Source: Agrypnia vestita (Eukaryota > Arthropoda > Insecta > Trichoptera > Phryganeidae). Taken from it: 64,000 nucleotides of DNA. Where the stretch lies: the NCBI GenBank assembly GCA_016648135.1, contig JADDOH010004046.1, forward strand, positions 62,001 to 126,000. The letters are read 5' to 3'. The notes under the pieces were generated by a model. It was not told the origin of the DNA. It was given only the letters and a program-made list of their open reading frames with translations, and ran no database searches. Positions 45,313 to 56,532 of the stretch are shown here, piece after piece; positions within the stretch are counted from its first letter, which is position 1; every line of letters starts with the position of its first letter. The position numbers were made by a program, and so were the translations under genes.

Positions 45313-45735
45313 GAATACTGACGAAGAGAGTGAGAGCAAGGATCCAGGCTACCGAGATGAGTTTTTTAAGGGGGGTAGCGGGAGTCACACTGATGGACAG
45401 AGTGAGAAGTTCTGACATAAGGCATACACTCGGCATGGAGCCTCTACTCTTTCCTGTACATAGAAAAATCACAAATGAGGTGGCTTAGATATGTGCTAAG
45501 AATGCCAGAGGAACGAATACCAAGAAAAATCCTCCTGCCAACCCCGGAAGGAAGACGGCCGGTGGGTTACCCTAAATTAAGCTGGACAAAACAGAAAAAT
45601 ATGAATGAAAACAGAATAGGTCTACACTGGTTGACTCATGCAGAAGCAGCGCAAGGCAAGGGAATATGGAAACATCTTGTCGAGTATTTGGGCCTACGAG
45701 CCTACTAGGACAAGGGGATGAAGATGATGAGATGG
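45313..45735 (+). pseudogene. LINE (RTE-like) C-terminal fragment
   Basis: The frame reads RVRARIQATEMSFLRGVAG, VTLMDRVRSSDIRHTLGME, then after a frameshift near 45470 QMRWLRYVLRMPEERIPRKI and LPTPEGRRPVGYPKLSW, ending at a stop at 45706. These are the standard C-terminal blocks after the reverse transcriptase of RTE-type LINEs. The 3' end is a short GATGA repeat at about 45717-45733. It belongs to a different family from the LINE at 39070 (different residues and different tail). 5'-truncated and frameshifted. Confidence 0.85.
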
Positions 45736-46599
45736 GTATACGGAGAATATTTTCATCATTCTGTCTTCTTTCACGCCAATTTTGACATATTCATAGTTTC
45801 GCCGCCATTTGGCGAAACACGACTGTCTCCATCTATCGAAAAATATAGCCATCTTTAGGGACTCCGAAAATTTTCTACAATTTAAAATAAATGAACATTT
45901 TACCTTTCAAATAAAATGTGTTTTGATGAAAATAATGAAAGCAGTAATAAGAAGGATGTGACATGTAGGTAAAGGGTTTTTCAATAAGATCGAATTTAAA
46001 GTAAAATAAACGAGAATATTCTAAAATAAAATAAAACAAAAACAGTTTTAGATGTAGAAGTAACACTAGTTCTTCAATTCTTGATTTTCGATGTCTTATT
46101 GGTGGTTTTGTATCGTGAAAATTAGAAATTTTTCAAATTTAACAACGAGTAGGTTGATTATGCGGATCATAAGTTTGATGAATGCATATTTTCATAAATT
46201 ATTTGGATAATCACCAAACGTTTTGTAAAGGTGTACTTAACCATTGTGGATTGTCAGAGCATACTTCAATTAATGAATATCTACATTAAAATCAAAAATA
46301 AAATAAAACTATGGTTTTTACGACATTTTAAAATAATATCATTTCTACTGAAAAACCCTTTTTCAGTAGTAAAAATATTCTCGCTTCGTTAATTACAAGC
46401 ATCACAGATAAATTAATGTATTTTTTTCTCGTTTGAACTATCAAAAGGGAAATAAACTCGTTAAGTACGTGATTTCCTGTACTGCGCCGTGGAGGACTAA
46501 TTCGCATTCAAATAGAGGCATAAAACTATGGCCAACCGAGACAACAAAACCGTAGAATAGTAATAAAGAATAATTTCTTCCCTAAGTACGTTTTCCCTT
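45736..46599. other. AT-rich stretch
   Basis: No gene or repeat recognised. The part from 45770 to 45870 is slightly GC-richer. Confidence 0.5.
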
Positions 46600-46810
46600 T
46601 TCTGCTTTTATTCTCCCGAGTATTTTCCTCCCTGTGTTTTGAATGCGGCCGCGAGTGCGTGCTTTATTTCTCATTGTGCTGTTTGATGGATCCCGCAGGT
46701 GCGGGCGGACGAGGACACGTTTTATTATTGAACTTAAAGCCAAATCGTCACCGCGGAGACCGTCACTGAGTCGCCGGAAGAGGGCTCAACCGTGAAAATA
46801 AAAAGAGGCT
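46600..46810. other. GC-balanced block, possible conserved element
   Basis: A CpG-containing block of about 210 bp with 'gcggccgcgagtgcgtgc' and 'tcaccgcggagaccgtcac', no long open frame and no repeat structure. Such blocks beside T-rich DNA are candidate regulatory elements. Confidence 0.4.
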
Positions 46811-47179
46811 TTCAACTCGGTCTTGTTACTACAGAGCACAATAGACAACTAGCAATAAAGTTGTATTAACATCTTTTGAAGAAAGGTTCACATTATCTGG
46901 AATTAAATTGTTAATTTGTATATTTATTTGTGGGAAAACTAACGAAATAATTATAATCAAAATCAAGTAACACACATTGTCAAATATTAGATGTTATCAT
47001 AATTAATGTATTTTTTTTAATTTTACGCATCAAAAGTAAAACACATTAGAAAAGGTTACCCATTCGAAAGAAAATTTACTATTCTACAAGGTGTTTGCTT
47101 TTACGTTACATCTATTATTCAATTTAATTACAGGCCTTCTAAATGGAATGTCAAGTAGACAAAAGTGAGCTCTTTCCAG
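46811..47179. other. AT-rich spacer
   Basis: Nothing recognised. Confidence 0.5.
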
Positions 47180-47189
47180 ACCTCCTTAT

Positions 47190-47345
47190 GAATTTTTCAT
47201 GTGAAGTGTTCCGAGTTTGATTTCCGGTGAGGTCACAATACAATTTTTGTGATTTACTCACGCCGGACTATTTATGTGAAGTATTTCGTTATATTAATTG
47301 AGCATCACGATCTGTTGTAGCGTTAGAAATAAAAATTATTGGAAA
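47190..47345 (+). mobile_element. SINE-like repeat, family C3, copy 2
   Basis: Shares 'gtttgatttccgg', 'gaggtcaca' and 'gttgtagcgttagaaat' in order with 12500-12640. Eroded tRNA-like box B. Its 3' end directly abuts a foldback element. Confidence 0.45.
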
Positions 47346-47353
47346 TTTCTTAG

Positions 47354-47672
47354 AATTGGACTAGTAGTAAATTTAATTGATTATTAATAATATTTTGTTT
47401 ACTTTTAAATGCTTAACTAATTTCTAATGATTCTCAATTATTCAATTTCATACGAAAAATTTTCATGTGTAAAATAGAAATTCCTAATTTTTTATCATAG
47501 CCATGATCATTTTATAATTAGCAAATTCAGAAAAACCATGAATATTCGTACATCTTATTTTTTATTTTAGGACGTTCTATTTTACATTTAAAAAATTTTG
47601 GTTTGAAATTAATTAATTTAGAATCATTAGAAATTAGAAAATAATCAATTAAATTTAACTACAAGTCCAATT
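47354..47672. mobile_element. Foldback MITE (single copy in window)
   Basis: Inverted ends: 'aattggactagtagtaaatt' on the left and, reverse-complemented, 'aattggacttgtagttaaat' on the right. Further inverted blocks are 'tttctaatgattctcaatta' and 'tttctaatgattctaaatta'. About 319 bp long with little unique centre. Superfamily unknown. Confidence 0.82.
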
Positions 47673-48301
47673 TTAATTTTTTTCAATAGATGTATATAAT
47701 CAAGAACTTCAGCAGTATTATTTAAAAATAATTTAGAAAAATAAAAAACAAAAGACATCATTAATTTTGACATTTATAAAATACACTGACCATGAAAATA
47801 TTTTTCCGAAACATGTAGGTGTAATTAATAAATATAAGTAGATACAAACAAATGATAAAATCAATTTTTTTAGAATGTAAATCTACAAAGTTGCTCAATC
47901 AATTGAAAAAAAAAAATGACGAGATATGCTGAAAAATGTCATTTAAATAAAAATAAACAAAGCACGAATTTCTAATAGTTCTTAGTTTCTAATAGTAATT
48001 AGTCATATCATAATTAGTCAATCGATTTATTGATAGATAGCAAGCAGACTATTTAAATGGTAGTATACGCACTTTAACGACACTGACATTTTTTGGTTAT
48101 CAAATCATAATTATATGTAGTAGAACACCAACCAAAAACACAGTAAAAATAGTTATAGTTTATCTCATTACTAACCAGTATTATGTTTGGTACATATTCC
48201 TGTATGGCGGTTATGAACAAGTTAACCTTCGAGATACGGTAGTATAGTAGAATGCTGAGCACATCGTGGACAGATTTCATTAATAATAATAAAATATGGT
48301 A
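47673..48301. other. AT-rich stretch
   Basis: No gene or repeat recognised. Confidence 0.5.
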
Positions 48302-48454
48302 CTAAAGTCCGGTGGCCGAAAAGAGAGACTTTCGTACATTGACCCTACAATTATGTTGTCACGCATGACAGCAATATAATTGTACGCGTGCGACAAGGAT
48401 ACGTAGCTTAGGGTCAATATACGAAAATCTCTCTTTTCGACGACCGGGCTTTAG
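48302..48454. mobile_element. Palindromic MITE, about 150 bp
   Basis: Ends read CTAAAGTCCGGTGGCCGAAA on the left and, reverse-complemented, CTAAAGCCCGGTCGTCGAAA on the right. Inverted similarity reaches about 47 bp, through 'gagagactttcgtacattga'. TA dinucleotides lie within both ends, so a TA target site (Tc1/mariner-like) is possible. Confidence 0.85.
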
Positions 48455-48829
48455 AAAACCTCCATAAATAAGCAAAAACAATGTATCTCTAAGACATACG
48501 ATGGTTGAGAAATAAACTGAAACTGGTTGCAAAACGTTCGGAATTAGACCGGTTTTGGAGTTGTTTTAAGTCTCCAAGGATAGATACTATATATAAATCG
48601 TGGAAACTGTCTGTGCTCTTGCAACCAGTTAGATAGGTGCCCTAATATTTGCAAGAAAAACTGTCCCATGCCCTCGTGTCCCGTGTTCCCGCAACGGGAC
48701 ATGCTGAGATAATTCTTAGAGATTCAGTAGAGATAAATCTTAATATCATGTATACGTACTGAGATTTCATCTACGGATAAACTCAAGAATAAGTGATATT
48801 TTTGATGTCTATAACGTTAACTTTGCAGT
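48455..48829. other. Unassigned spacer
   Basis: No gene. A short inverted pair 'aactggttgc' and 'gcaaccagtt' at about 48521 and 48621 could belong to an eroded MITE. Confidence 0.4.
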
Positions 48830-49325
48830 TGAACAAAATTATTAATTTCAAAAAACTAACAAACTTTGTATAAACCATATCATTTGTGTAAAACATATCA
48901 ATTCAGCACGTCTACCGGCTTCGACAGCACTGTATCTTTGTCGAGACGGACGCACAATTACTTCCATAAATTAAATTTGTTATGAATTAAAATATAAGTT
49001 TGGACTGTGGCCTCATTTGTGGTAGGGGGATGGCATTTGACTGGGACACATTTGAATGGAGAATATATTAATTATGGGTTATCCGTTAAATTTAATTGGA
49101 TATAATTAAAAAAAATTTGGTCTCTTATAGTTAGTTTGTGAATTCTGAGAAAGTATTACTACTGATACATCTTAGTTATTATAATAATATCTGTGTGCAT
49201 CCGTCTACGTGTACGTGTATCAAATGATACAGTGTTATCGAAACTGGTAGATATTAAAAATAATCCATGTGGTTTATACAAAGTTTGTTAGTTTCTTAAA
49301 ATTTATAACATCAATTTGATTTTGG
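48830..49325. mobile_element. Large foldback element, about 0.5 kb
   Basis: The left arm with 'aaactaacaaactttgtata', 'aaccatat' and 'tctaccggcttcgacagcac' is mirrored by the right arm, whose reverse complement reads 'aaactaacaaactttgtata', 'aaccacat' and 'tctaccagtttcgataacac'. Arms of about 140 bp surround a unique centre of about 200 bp. The outer limits are imprecise. Confidence 0.75.
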
Positions 49326-50444
49326 AAGAAGAAGACATCAGCTCAATCCCATACATACGACGTTCGATTTGACAGTGAAACTAGACAAATGTCACCTGTT
49401 CTGTAAATAAGCATTAAATAAATTACAAGCAGTATTTTGACTGTTGGTGACATTCAAATCCACCCAACTGACGACCGGAATATCAATGGTCTGAGTGACA
49501 TTTTTCGTTTGACGTACAACAGCCATGAGAAGAAGTGTAAGACAGTGAATCTCTGAGACTATGTGTGTATATGATGGACAATGCAAGCCCAGAGTTATCT
49601 CTTATTATTGTCATTATTATCTTGTCTCAAAAGTCAAGTTTTTAAAATTTATATTTAATATGCAAAAAAATATTTTGAGATAAAAATAACGAATATTGAA
49701 ATATTTTCATTTTTCAAGCTTTATTCAAAATACTTTCTAATGTATTTTGAATAAATCTTGAACAAAATACTTAGTAATGTTTTATTTGTAAAAAATCTAT
49801 AAGGACTATTTCAATTAAACTATCGGGTACGTTTCATAAACTTTTATAAAATTTTAGTACTCGGGGAATCAAAAAGGTTTTCATAAACGATTCGTATTAT
49901 TCATTATTTTACGATAGCTCTATTACTTCGAAACATAATTGACTTTACATTTTAACAGTTTTGTGAAATTCTCTGTCGTAATTTCTTTTACATCTTGACG
50001 TATTACTTTTTATAACTATTATAAAATCATATTGAAAATATAATTTCAGAATTATGCCTTTTTATGTTCCATTTAAGCGGAGACTGCACAATACGTATGC
50101 CAAATAAAACGGAAAATAGTTTTCTGGTCTCGATGGTAGATTAAATGATAATGCTTTAGTAGTTTCTGCAGTACAATATGATTTCATTTACTGGAATTTT
50201 ACATTAAACTTCGAATTAAATGTAAACAGAATATTTATTATTAGATATTAACTCGAATAATAATTAATTTCATGTAAAATTATTCATATTGATAATTTTC
50301 ATGTGATATATTTTATGACTATATATAATGTAATGTAAGTATTCAGTTATTTAATAGATGCGTAAAATAAAACGCTCGATCTACCCTCCATCGTCAATCA
50401 GCTTGCATTGATATTTTCATTAAATAGTCTGTAGTCTTACAAAG
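49326..50444. other. AT-rich stretch
   Basis: No gene or repeat recognised. Confidence 0.55.
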
Positions 50445-51060
50445 ACGAAAGCTTAACATCTGTATCAGCTGGCTTAAGTGATCATTCAACGCAATATAAC
50501 GTTCACCAATTCCACCGCAAGAACATCCACACATAATAAAATTTTGGAATATCGTAAATGTGTTCCAAATGAGTTTCCTTCATACATTCGAATAGACCTA
50601 TGCTAGACATTTATAGTCCTTCATTTTTTTTTTTAATTGGAATATTAAGCACAATTTTTATATGATATTCTTCCAAATCATTTAACATGTATCCCAGAGT
50701 CTGTCTGAAAATTATTATTTTCAATTTGTAGCTCATTTTATAGACCAGTATATATTTTTTAAGCAATATTTTTATATGCATGTTCTGAGAACACAATTAC
50801 TGGATTCTGTCCTTAGAGGGATATTATTAATTAAGATAAATTACGTAAAAAAAATAAAAAGAGAGACAAAGCTATTTATATGGGAAACGTGAATGAAAGT
50901 CTTTATAGGGTAGCCCAGGGCTTACGACCTGTGTGAGCTGGCATAATCGATCACTCTACATAATGTAACGTTCACCAATTCTACCACAAGAAAATCCACA
51001 AAATTTAAAGTTGTATATATTTATGTTCCGAATCAGTAATTTGTAGTCGTCTAAACATAA
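50445..51060 (+). repeat. Foldback family C, two units in tandem
   Basis: Unit 1 (about 50445-50820) has 'cgttcaccaattccaccgca' and 'agaacatccacacataat', then the module 'catgttctgagaacacaat' and 'ttaattaagataaatta'. Unit 2 (about 50862-51060) begins again with 'gagacaaagctatttatatg' and has 'gtagcccagggcttacgac'. Same module order as 5792-6402, so tandem arrangement is a property of the family, not an accident of one locus. Confidence 0.72.
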
Positions 51061-52357
51061 ACCCCGTATTTACTTATCGCCTGAATTATCAAATACTCGT
51101 AAATATCTGTGTAACAAATGGCTTAAATTTATTGAAATTTATAAAATATCTAAATCTTTATTCGAATTTATATGTGCTTTGATAGAATTTCTATTTTTTT
51201 AAATTATTAATAATTTTCCTCGCCACGGGAGTAGCTCAGTGAGACTAATTCCAATGACAAAATCCGCGTACCAGTCACAATTTGGCTGCGCAGTTACCAT
51301 ATCATAGCCAATAGCCTTTTATAAATGATGAAATAACTTGGCCATATTTATTATATTCATATTATCTTGTGATATCAGTCTTAAACTTTGCACGTAGTTT
51401 AGCAAGTTTTGAAAAAAAATTCAAGTATTTTTTACAATTCAGGCCCAAGACCATGGTAAAAAAATTGATTTTTTTTTCGTTTTCTGAAAGATACGTTTGT
51501 TAAAAATGCTGTCACCAAAATGTTTTAAAAAAAATTATGAATTTTTTTTCTATCGAAACTTAAGTAGTGAAAAATAAAAAAATATTAAACTCGCGTAGAG
51601 AAAAACGGGTTAATATTATTAAACGATCCTAATGAATCTTTATAATGTAAACGATTCAATTATTAATAGAATTGATAAGAGTTTAGATTTTTTCTGTTTT
51701 GCCACCGTAGAAAAAATGTATTTACTAATAATTAAAAATTATAGCATGGCCGTAATATGTAATATGATAACTTTTTCACGTTGTCTATACTTACCCTTCA
51801 CATATCCCCTCCCCGAGCGGGCAGCCCGCGAGAGGTTGTACGACACTATTGTGTCTCGGCGCTGCCATTTGCAGCCCTATTAACTTCCGCCACAGGTAAA
51901 GGACACGTGGGTGAGTGTGGTTTAACATTTAAAGTTGTCTCATTTAGAACACATTCTGTCACGAATTTCAATGTAACATTTTTTTAAACAGTTCTTTGAC
52001 GGTGTGACAATGATTTTAGAATTTTAACAATCTATCTTTCATTTATTTGTTATGATTAAACGTTTATGAAAAAATAGGTTATTAATTATAAATAAATAGA
52101 TTCACAAATATGTTTTGTGAGCCTAATGGATCTTGTGTATTATAACACTTGTTATAAAATGTATATAGGTATAAGATGTTGTCCACAATACTTACAGGTA
52201 AAATGCCTAAATTACGGGTCGAAAATCTTCATTAGGAGTAAAAACCAATATCAATATTTCTGACTCATCTCCTGTAAAAAGTTGAGCTTTCCTGAAAGTA
52301 GCTTATATCGAATATTAAAAATTCTAATAAAATGATCAAAAACTTTCAGAAATTTAA
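51061..52357. other. AT-rich stretch
   Basis: No gene. Near 51225-51250 'gggagtagctcagtgaga' resembles a tRNA or SINE head but has no box B partner. A GC-richer patch lies at 51800-51880. Confidence 0.5.
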
Positions 52358-52575
52358 CTTGTATTAAAGCAAATGAATTTTTAATATTCCAAATAAGTTA
52401 CTATAATGATAGTTGAACATTTTACAGAAAATAAGTGAGAAATATTGAAATGAAACTACAAACTTTGAATAATGATTGATATTAAGACATTGCTGCTTAA
52501 AAATTTTAGACTTATAATTTAGGCAGGAATCTACTTGTAAAATATTGTGGACTAACTCATTAAAATCCTGAGCAT
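52358..52575. mobile_element. Foldback family F, right half only
   Basis: 'cttgtattaaagcaaatgaa', 'ttacagaaaataagtgagaa' and 'taggcaggaatctacttgta' match the right half of the element at 56533-57002. The left arm is missing. Confidence 0.65.
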
Positions 52576-53622
52576 TATGACATCTAATATTGAAGATCGG
52601 ATACACAATATCAGTTAACCTACGCATATTCTTATGTCTGTTATACCGATCTCGCAATGACATTTGCACTTAAATATCTGTTAATTATTTTAAGATGTGC
52701 ACGGATATTATAAGTTTGTTTCATGATAAATTACTAAATTCAGTATGAAATCTTTCGTTATTTTTTTTTATGATTAATTAGTTAATCAATGTAAAAACTT
52801 TCATTACTCATTTGTGATTTTGATTCGCGCTATTATTCAACAGGGATTTGCAGTCAGGCATAATTCCTCAAGCTTACACTAAAAAAGTGCATTGAAACCC
52901 TTTGATGTTTCCAGATGTAATCAGCTTTTGGCCTTGTGATACCTACATGAGGAATCAAGACACTAAAAGTTCTTTAATTCACATTAAAATTTTTTTTTGA
53001 GAATAGTATTGGCTTAATTCATTAATTTCATTTAGGTTGTATAGTGGTAGGCGTTTCCTTTATTTGATTATAAATTATGTCTTCTGAGATGACCATTTCT
53101 GAATTATCTATCAAAAATAAAATTTAAATGTACAAGATGGCAGGCAGATGCTCTGCCATGTCGTGTAGAAAGGAATTCTGGACAAAAGTCTAAAAAAACC
53201 ACGAGTCGCAAATATTCATACATGAGTGAAATGAGAGAGTGAGCTCTAAGGTAGATCCCATAACAGACAAATCTGGCGATAATGCATTGAGTTGATAATC
53301 ACACCGTAAACAAGACTTCCAGTTTTCTGATACCAAGGAGAGTAAAATTATTTCAATATGCAACATTTATTTAAAATTTTAACTCAATGACAGGAGTTTA
53401 CAGTTTTGGGAGTATATAGCAGAACCTCTGGCAAGAAAAGCCGGTGATTTTCATACTGGGCATAATACTAGCTATTTTAGCAGTTGAAGAGAGCTTTTGT
53501 GTAGAAAGACATGTAAATGAATTGAATGTAAAATGTGACCGAAAGGTTGGCAAATTTTGGAAACTACCTAAGAGAAGAGTGTTACTAATTTATCAGAAAG
53601 TTTTCTTGGAAATATGACATTT
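52576..53622. other. AT-rich stretch
   Basis: No supportable gene. The part from 53100 to 53300 is more balanced in composition and unassigned. Confidence 0.5.
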
Positions 53623-53880
53623 GTGGGGTATAAAAGCAAAGGCAACAATATCCAAAACAATTTGAATACTGCAGTCATTGAGAATTATTCATTTAGAATG
53701 TACCTACTGAATTCGAGATTTTATAGGAAATATAGCCTATAAATTTATAGGAGCATGATTTTGGAAGGGATGAAAATATACATTTTTAATTCAGTACATT
53801 CTAAATCTAATCCTTGGTGACGGCATTCAAAACATTTTTATAATTTTTTGGATATAGTTGCTTTTACTTTTATACCCACA
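53623..53880. mobile_element. Foldback MITE, family D, copy 6 (best termini)
   Basis: Ends GTGGGGTATAAAAGCAAAGG on the left and, reverse-complemented, GTGGGTATAAAAGTAAAAGC on the right. Long inner arms include 'gcagtcattgagaattattc' and 'aatccttggtgacggcattc', and in the centre a short palindrome 'ctataaatttatag'. About 258 bp, essentially all arm. Confidence 0.88.
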
Positions 53881-54279
53881 AGTTTTAGGTTCCATTTGTT
53901 TAATTTTCTTTGGACGCCTTTTCTCTTACGAAGGTATTATCAATCTAAAAAAATATCTCTAGACGTTGTATTTTCATCAATATTAATTTATAGTAAAATA
54001 TAGCTTTATTTATTATATGCAAAAGAGGTAACATTATTCAATATTTTAACGAATGAAAGGAATTTTAAGGATTTTCATAAATTTTACATAATTTCAAGTG
54101 ATTCAATAACAATTGTGTTGCATTACAAGTGATATTTTAATTATATATTAATGGTAACGTATAGAATAGGGCAAATTTATAATTTATGAGTTGAAAATGA
54201 GTTAAAAAAATGAAAATGAAAATAAAAAGCCTTGCAAAAGAATTATGGTTCAAATTTTTGAATTCTTATTTTACCTGTA
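53881..54279. other. AT-rich spacer
   Basis: No gene or repeat recognised. Confidence 0.5.
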
Positions 54280-54482
54280 TTTAAGCAAATGATTTTTAAA
54301 TAATCGATATAGGTTACTTTACTGACAGTCCATAAAAATGAATGTAAAATTTAAAGGCTTTTATCTCCGTAACGTAATATTAGGACATTGTTGCTTTTAC
54401 ATTTTCAACTTATATTCTAGGTAATAATCTATCTGTAAAGTATTGTGGATAACTCCTTTACACCCTGTATATTATATTGATT
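54280..54482. mobile_element. Foldback family F, right half only
   Basis: 'acctgtatttaagcaaatga', 'atcgatataggttactt' and 'ctaggtaataatctatctg' followed by the terminus ACACCCTGTATA. Same family as 56533-57002; left half missing. Confidence 0.7.
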
Positions 54483-54764
54483 AAAAATAAGTACAAGTTA
54501 TTATAATTGATTTAATTAATAATGAAAAAATAAAATAAATGACGTCGCAGACCTCAATGTTTTTTATCTGGTTCATTTTTTTATTTATTTGTCATCATGT
54601 TCAAAGAAAAACTTTTACAAACATGTTTATGTAAAAAGCGTTAGTGGTGGGGGAAATACTTTCAAAGTGAGCAACGACCTTACATGGGGACTACATATGA
54701 ACGAAGCCACACAAACACGTAGATTTTCTCCGTGTGTGAAAATTAAGGCTTGACTTGTGACGTT
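54483..54764. other. AT-rich spacer
   Basis: No gene recognised. Confidence 0.5.
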
Positions 54765-55090
54765 GTTGTGTTCTTACCCCTTCCGCGTGCGGAGGGGGCG
54801 TGGCCCCGCGTCGAGAGAGGGAGAGAAGTCACGCCGAAGGCGCAATGCGGGAGCGGGACGGGTGCGGCGGTAACGTGACTGATTGAAAGCGAGACGGCCT
54901 GTGTTTTTCCTCGGGGAGAGAGCGAGGCGGGCGAGGAGGCTCGCGCGCGAGAGGCGAGACGTCACGGTAAATAGGCGCGAGCGAGGGGGAAGGAAAACGT
55001 GGAATGTGGGTCTCGGACGCGTGTGCGAGCGGAAGAACGACGGTTCACACATCGGCCCGAGGCGGCGCGACGGAGCCGAGACACTAAAAC
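54765..55090. promoter_or_regulatory. CpG-rich island, possible promoter or first exon
   Basis: About 325 bp of GC-rich, CpG-dense sequence, among the strongest GC contrasts in the window. It includes a GACGTCAC (CRE-like) at 54958-54965, purine-rich GAGCGAG repeats and several GGCG boxes. No TATA box is seen. ORFs on both strands are arginine-rich products of composition. It could be a promoter or a transcribed untranslated exon; no coding evidence. Confidence 0.4.
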
Positions 55091-55303
55091 TTTCACCTGA
55101 TAAAGAGTTAACACATTTACGAAAATGTTTACAAAAAACGTCAAATTGTAGCGGGTATTTAAAAAATTTGCATTTAATTTCTTATAAAATGGTTTTATTT
55201 TTTGTTAAGATATATGAAAAGCTATTTTTTGACAGATGTTAAAATGCTGTTTTTGTTTTTCTCATTTTTTGTTATTTAGAAAAAAATTAATGAATTATGA
55301 AAA
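55091..55303. other. AT-rich spacer
   Basis: Nothing recognised. Confidence 0.5.
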
Positions 55304-55450
55304 CACATCATAACAATATTCTTACTATTTTGCTAAACACTTGTACTATTAAAATAAGACTAACATGCTAGTCTCCTGGAGGAAGGCTCGAACCACTGAC
55401 CACAGGATTTCTAGGCGAGAAGTCTTAACCACTAGATCAACAAGCTACTC
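55304..55450 (-). mobile_element. tRNA-derived SINE, family A, copy 6
   Basis: On the minus strand: head 'gagtagcttgttgatctagt' with box B complement 'ggctcgaaccact', then the body to 'cttactattttg'. The 3' terminal segment before the A tail is absent or diverged. Confidence 0.75.
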
Positions 55451-55580
55451 ATGTTACTTTTTACTGTTGCGACTAATTTATTAAAACAGATTTTTTTCCT
55501 CATGGAAATCATAGCAATCTACCTGTAAATGGGTATATATTTATACTTGTTAATATAATGAGTTATAAATACTCGTATTT

Positions 55581-55750
55581 GAGTCGTCATTGGTGGTAAA
55601 GACTCTTGTTTAGTGGTTGGCCGGGGGTTCGAGTCTCGATCCAGTAGTTCACCAAGTTATTGCTTATTTCATTAGGCGTTTAGCTTTGAATAAAAATGGT
55701 AGGAATATTGATGTGACACGTATTTCGTGAAGGCATCTTGATAAAAAAAT
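55581..55750 (+). mobile_element. SINE family A, copy 7 (variant head)
   Basis: Box B 'gggttcgagtctc' at about 55626; body 'gaatattgatgtgacacgta' and A-rich end. The head differs more from the others ('gtcattggtggtaaagactc'), so it may be a subfamily or a different tRNA-like founder with the same tail. It lies 130 bp from the antisense copy 6. Confidence 0.7.
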
Positions 55751-56189
55751 AAGTTTATATAAAAATAAATTACTCAATAATTTAATAATTGCAAAATAAA
55801 AATAAATAATACTAACCAAAAAATGGGTTATTCTCTTTTTATTGTCTTGTTTGGTACAAAATGAACAACTCTCTCACAACATAAGTGTAGTTTTTATTAT
55901 TTATTAAATACAATTAAAACCTCATTTCTTTACAGTTTCTAAAACTGTTGAGGTCATATTATTATGAGAAGGTATCATAAAACCTATATTATTAAACAAA
56001 ACAAATATGAACATTTTTAAATACCACTACGTCCCGAAAGTGGACAGAGACAGTATAACTATAACAAAAAAGGGAATGACCCAAATTCCAATATATCGGC
56101 ATTGAACTGAGCACATTTTTTTTGTGAATGCGAGTACAAACACTTTAATGCAGGAAATCTGCTAAAAAAATAAAAATATAAAAACGCAA
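55751..56189. other. AT-rich spacer
   Basis: No gene recognised. Confidence 0.5.
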
Positions 56190-56194
56190 TTTTT

Positions 56195-56500
56195 GTTGCA
56201 TTTTTCCGGCGGGAAACGTTGGGAACCACTCCGATACAGCTAGCGGCTAATCAGTCACGTGGTCGGGTGTTTTGTCTCGCTCTGCTGGCCTGCGGGCAGC
56301 CAATCAGCGCCGGCGGCCGCTGATTGTTTTCCCGCCACTTGAGCTGTCACCGTCCCACCGCGATCCGTCAAACGTCAATCCGTCAAGTCGGCCGCTCGCA
56401 CGAGCGCGCCCTGGCTGCCACGCGAGCTATGCACCGTATATATAAATAGACAGAATATGATTTTGCAGAGACTTCCACGGCAAAATGCGCTTAAAAGTGA
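56195..56500 (+). promoter_or_regulatory. Candidate RNA polymerase II promoter and short first exon
   Basis: A GC-rich block with several ordered promoter motifs. E2F-type palindrome TTTCCGGCGGGAAA is at 56203-56216; E-box CACGTG at 56256-56261; CCAAT in AGCCAATCAG at 56300-56304; a second E2F-like TTTTCCCGCC at 56327-56336; and a TATA box TATATATAAATA at 56437-56448. About 40 bases downstream ATG CGC TTA AAA at 56485-56496 is followed directly by GTGAGT, a consensus splice donor. This would be a first exon encoding MRLK. The motif set resembles cell-cycle gene promoters. No downstream exon can be identified in the window, so this remains a hypothesis. Confidence 0.4.
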
Positions 56501-56532
56501 GTAATCGATGGTTTACCAATATAAAAACATAT

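Noticed and set aside
51225..51250. tRNA head 'gggagtagctcagtgaga'
   Set aside because: Only a box A-like word is present; no box B or stems follow at the required distance.
54774..55242. Arginine-rich proteins encoded in the CpG island
   Set aside because: Overlapping open frames on both strands with the same composition bias indicate chance.
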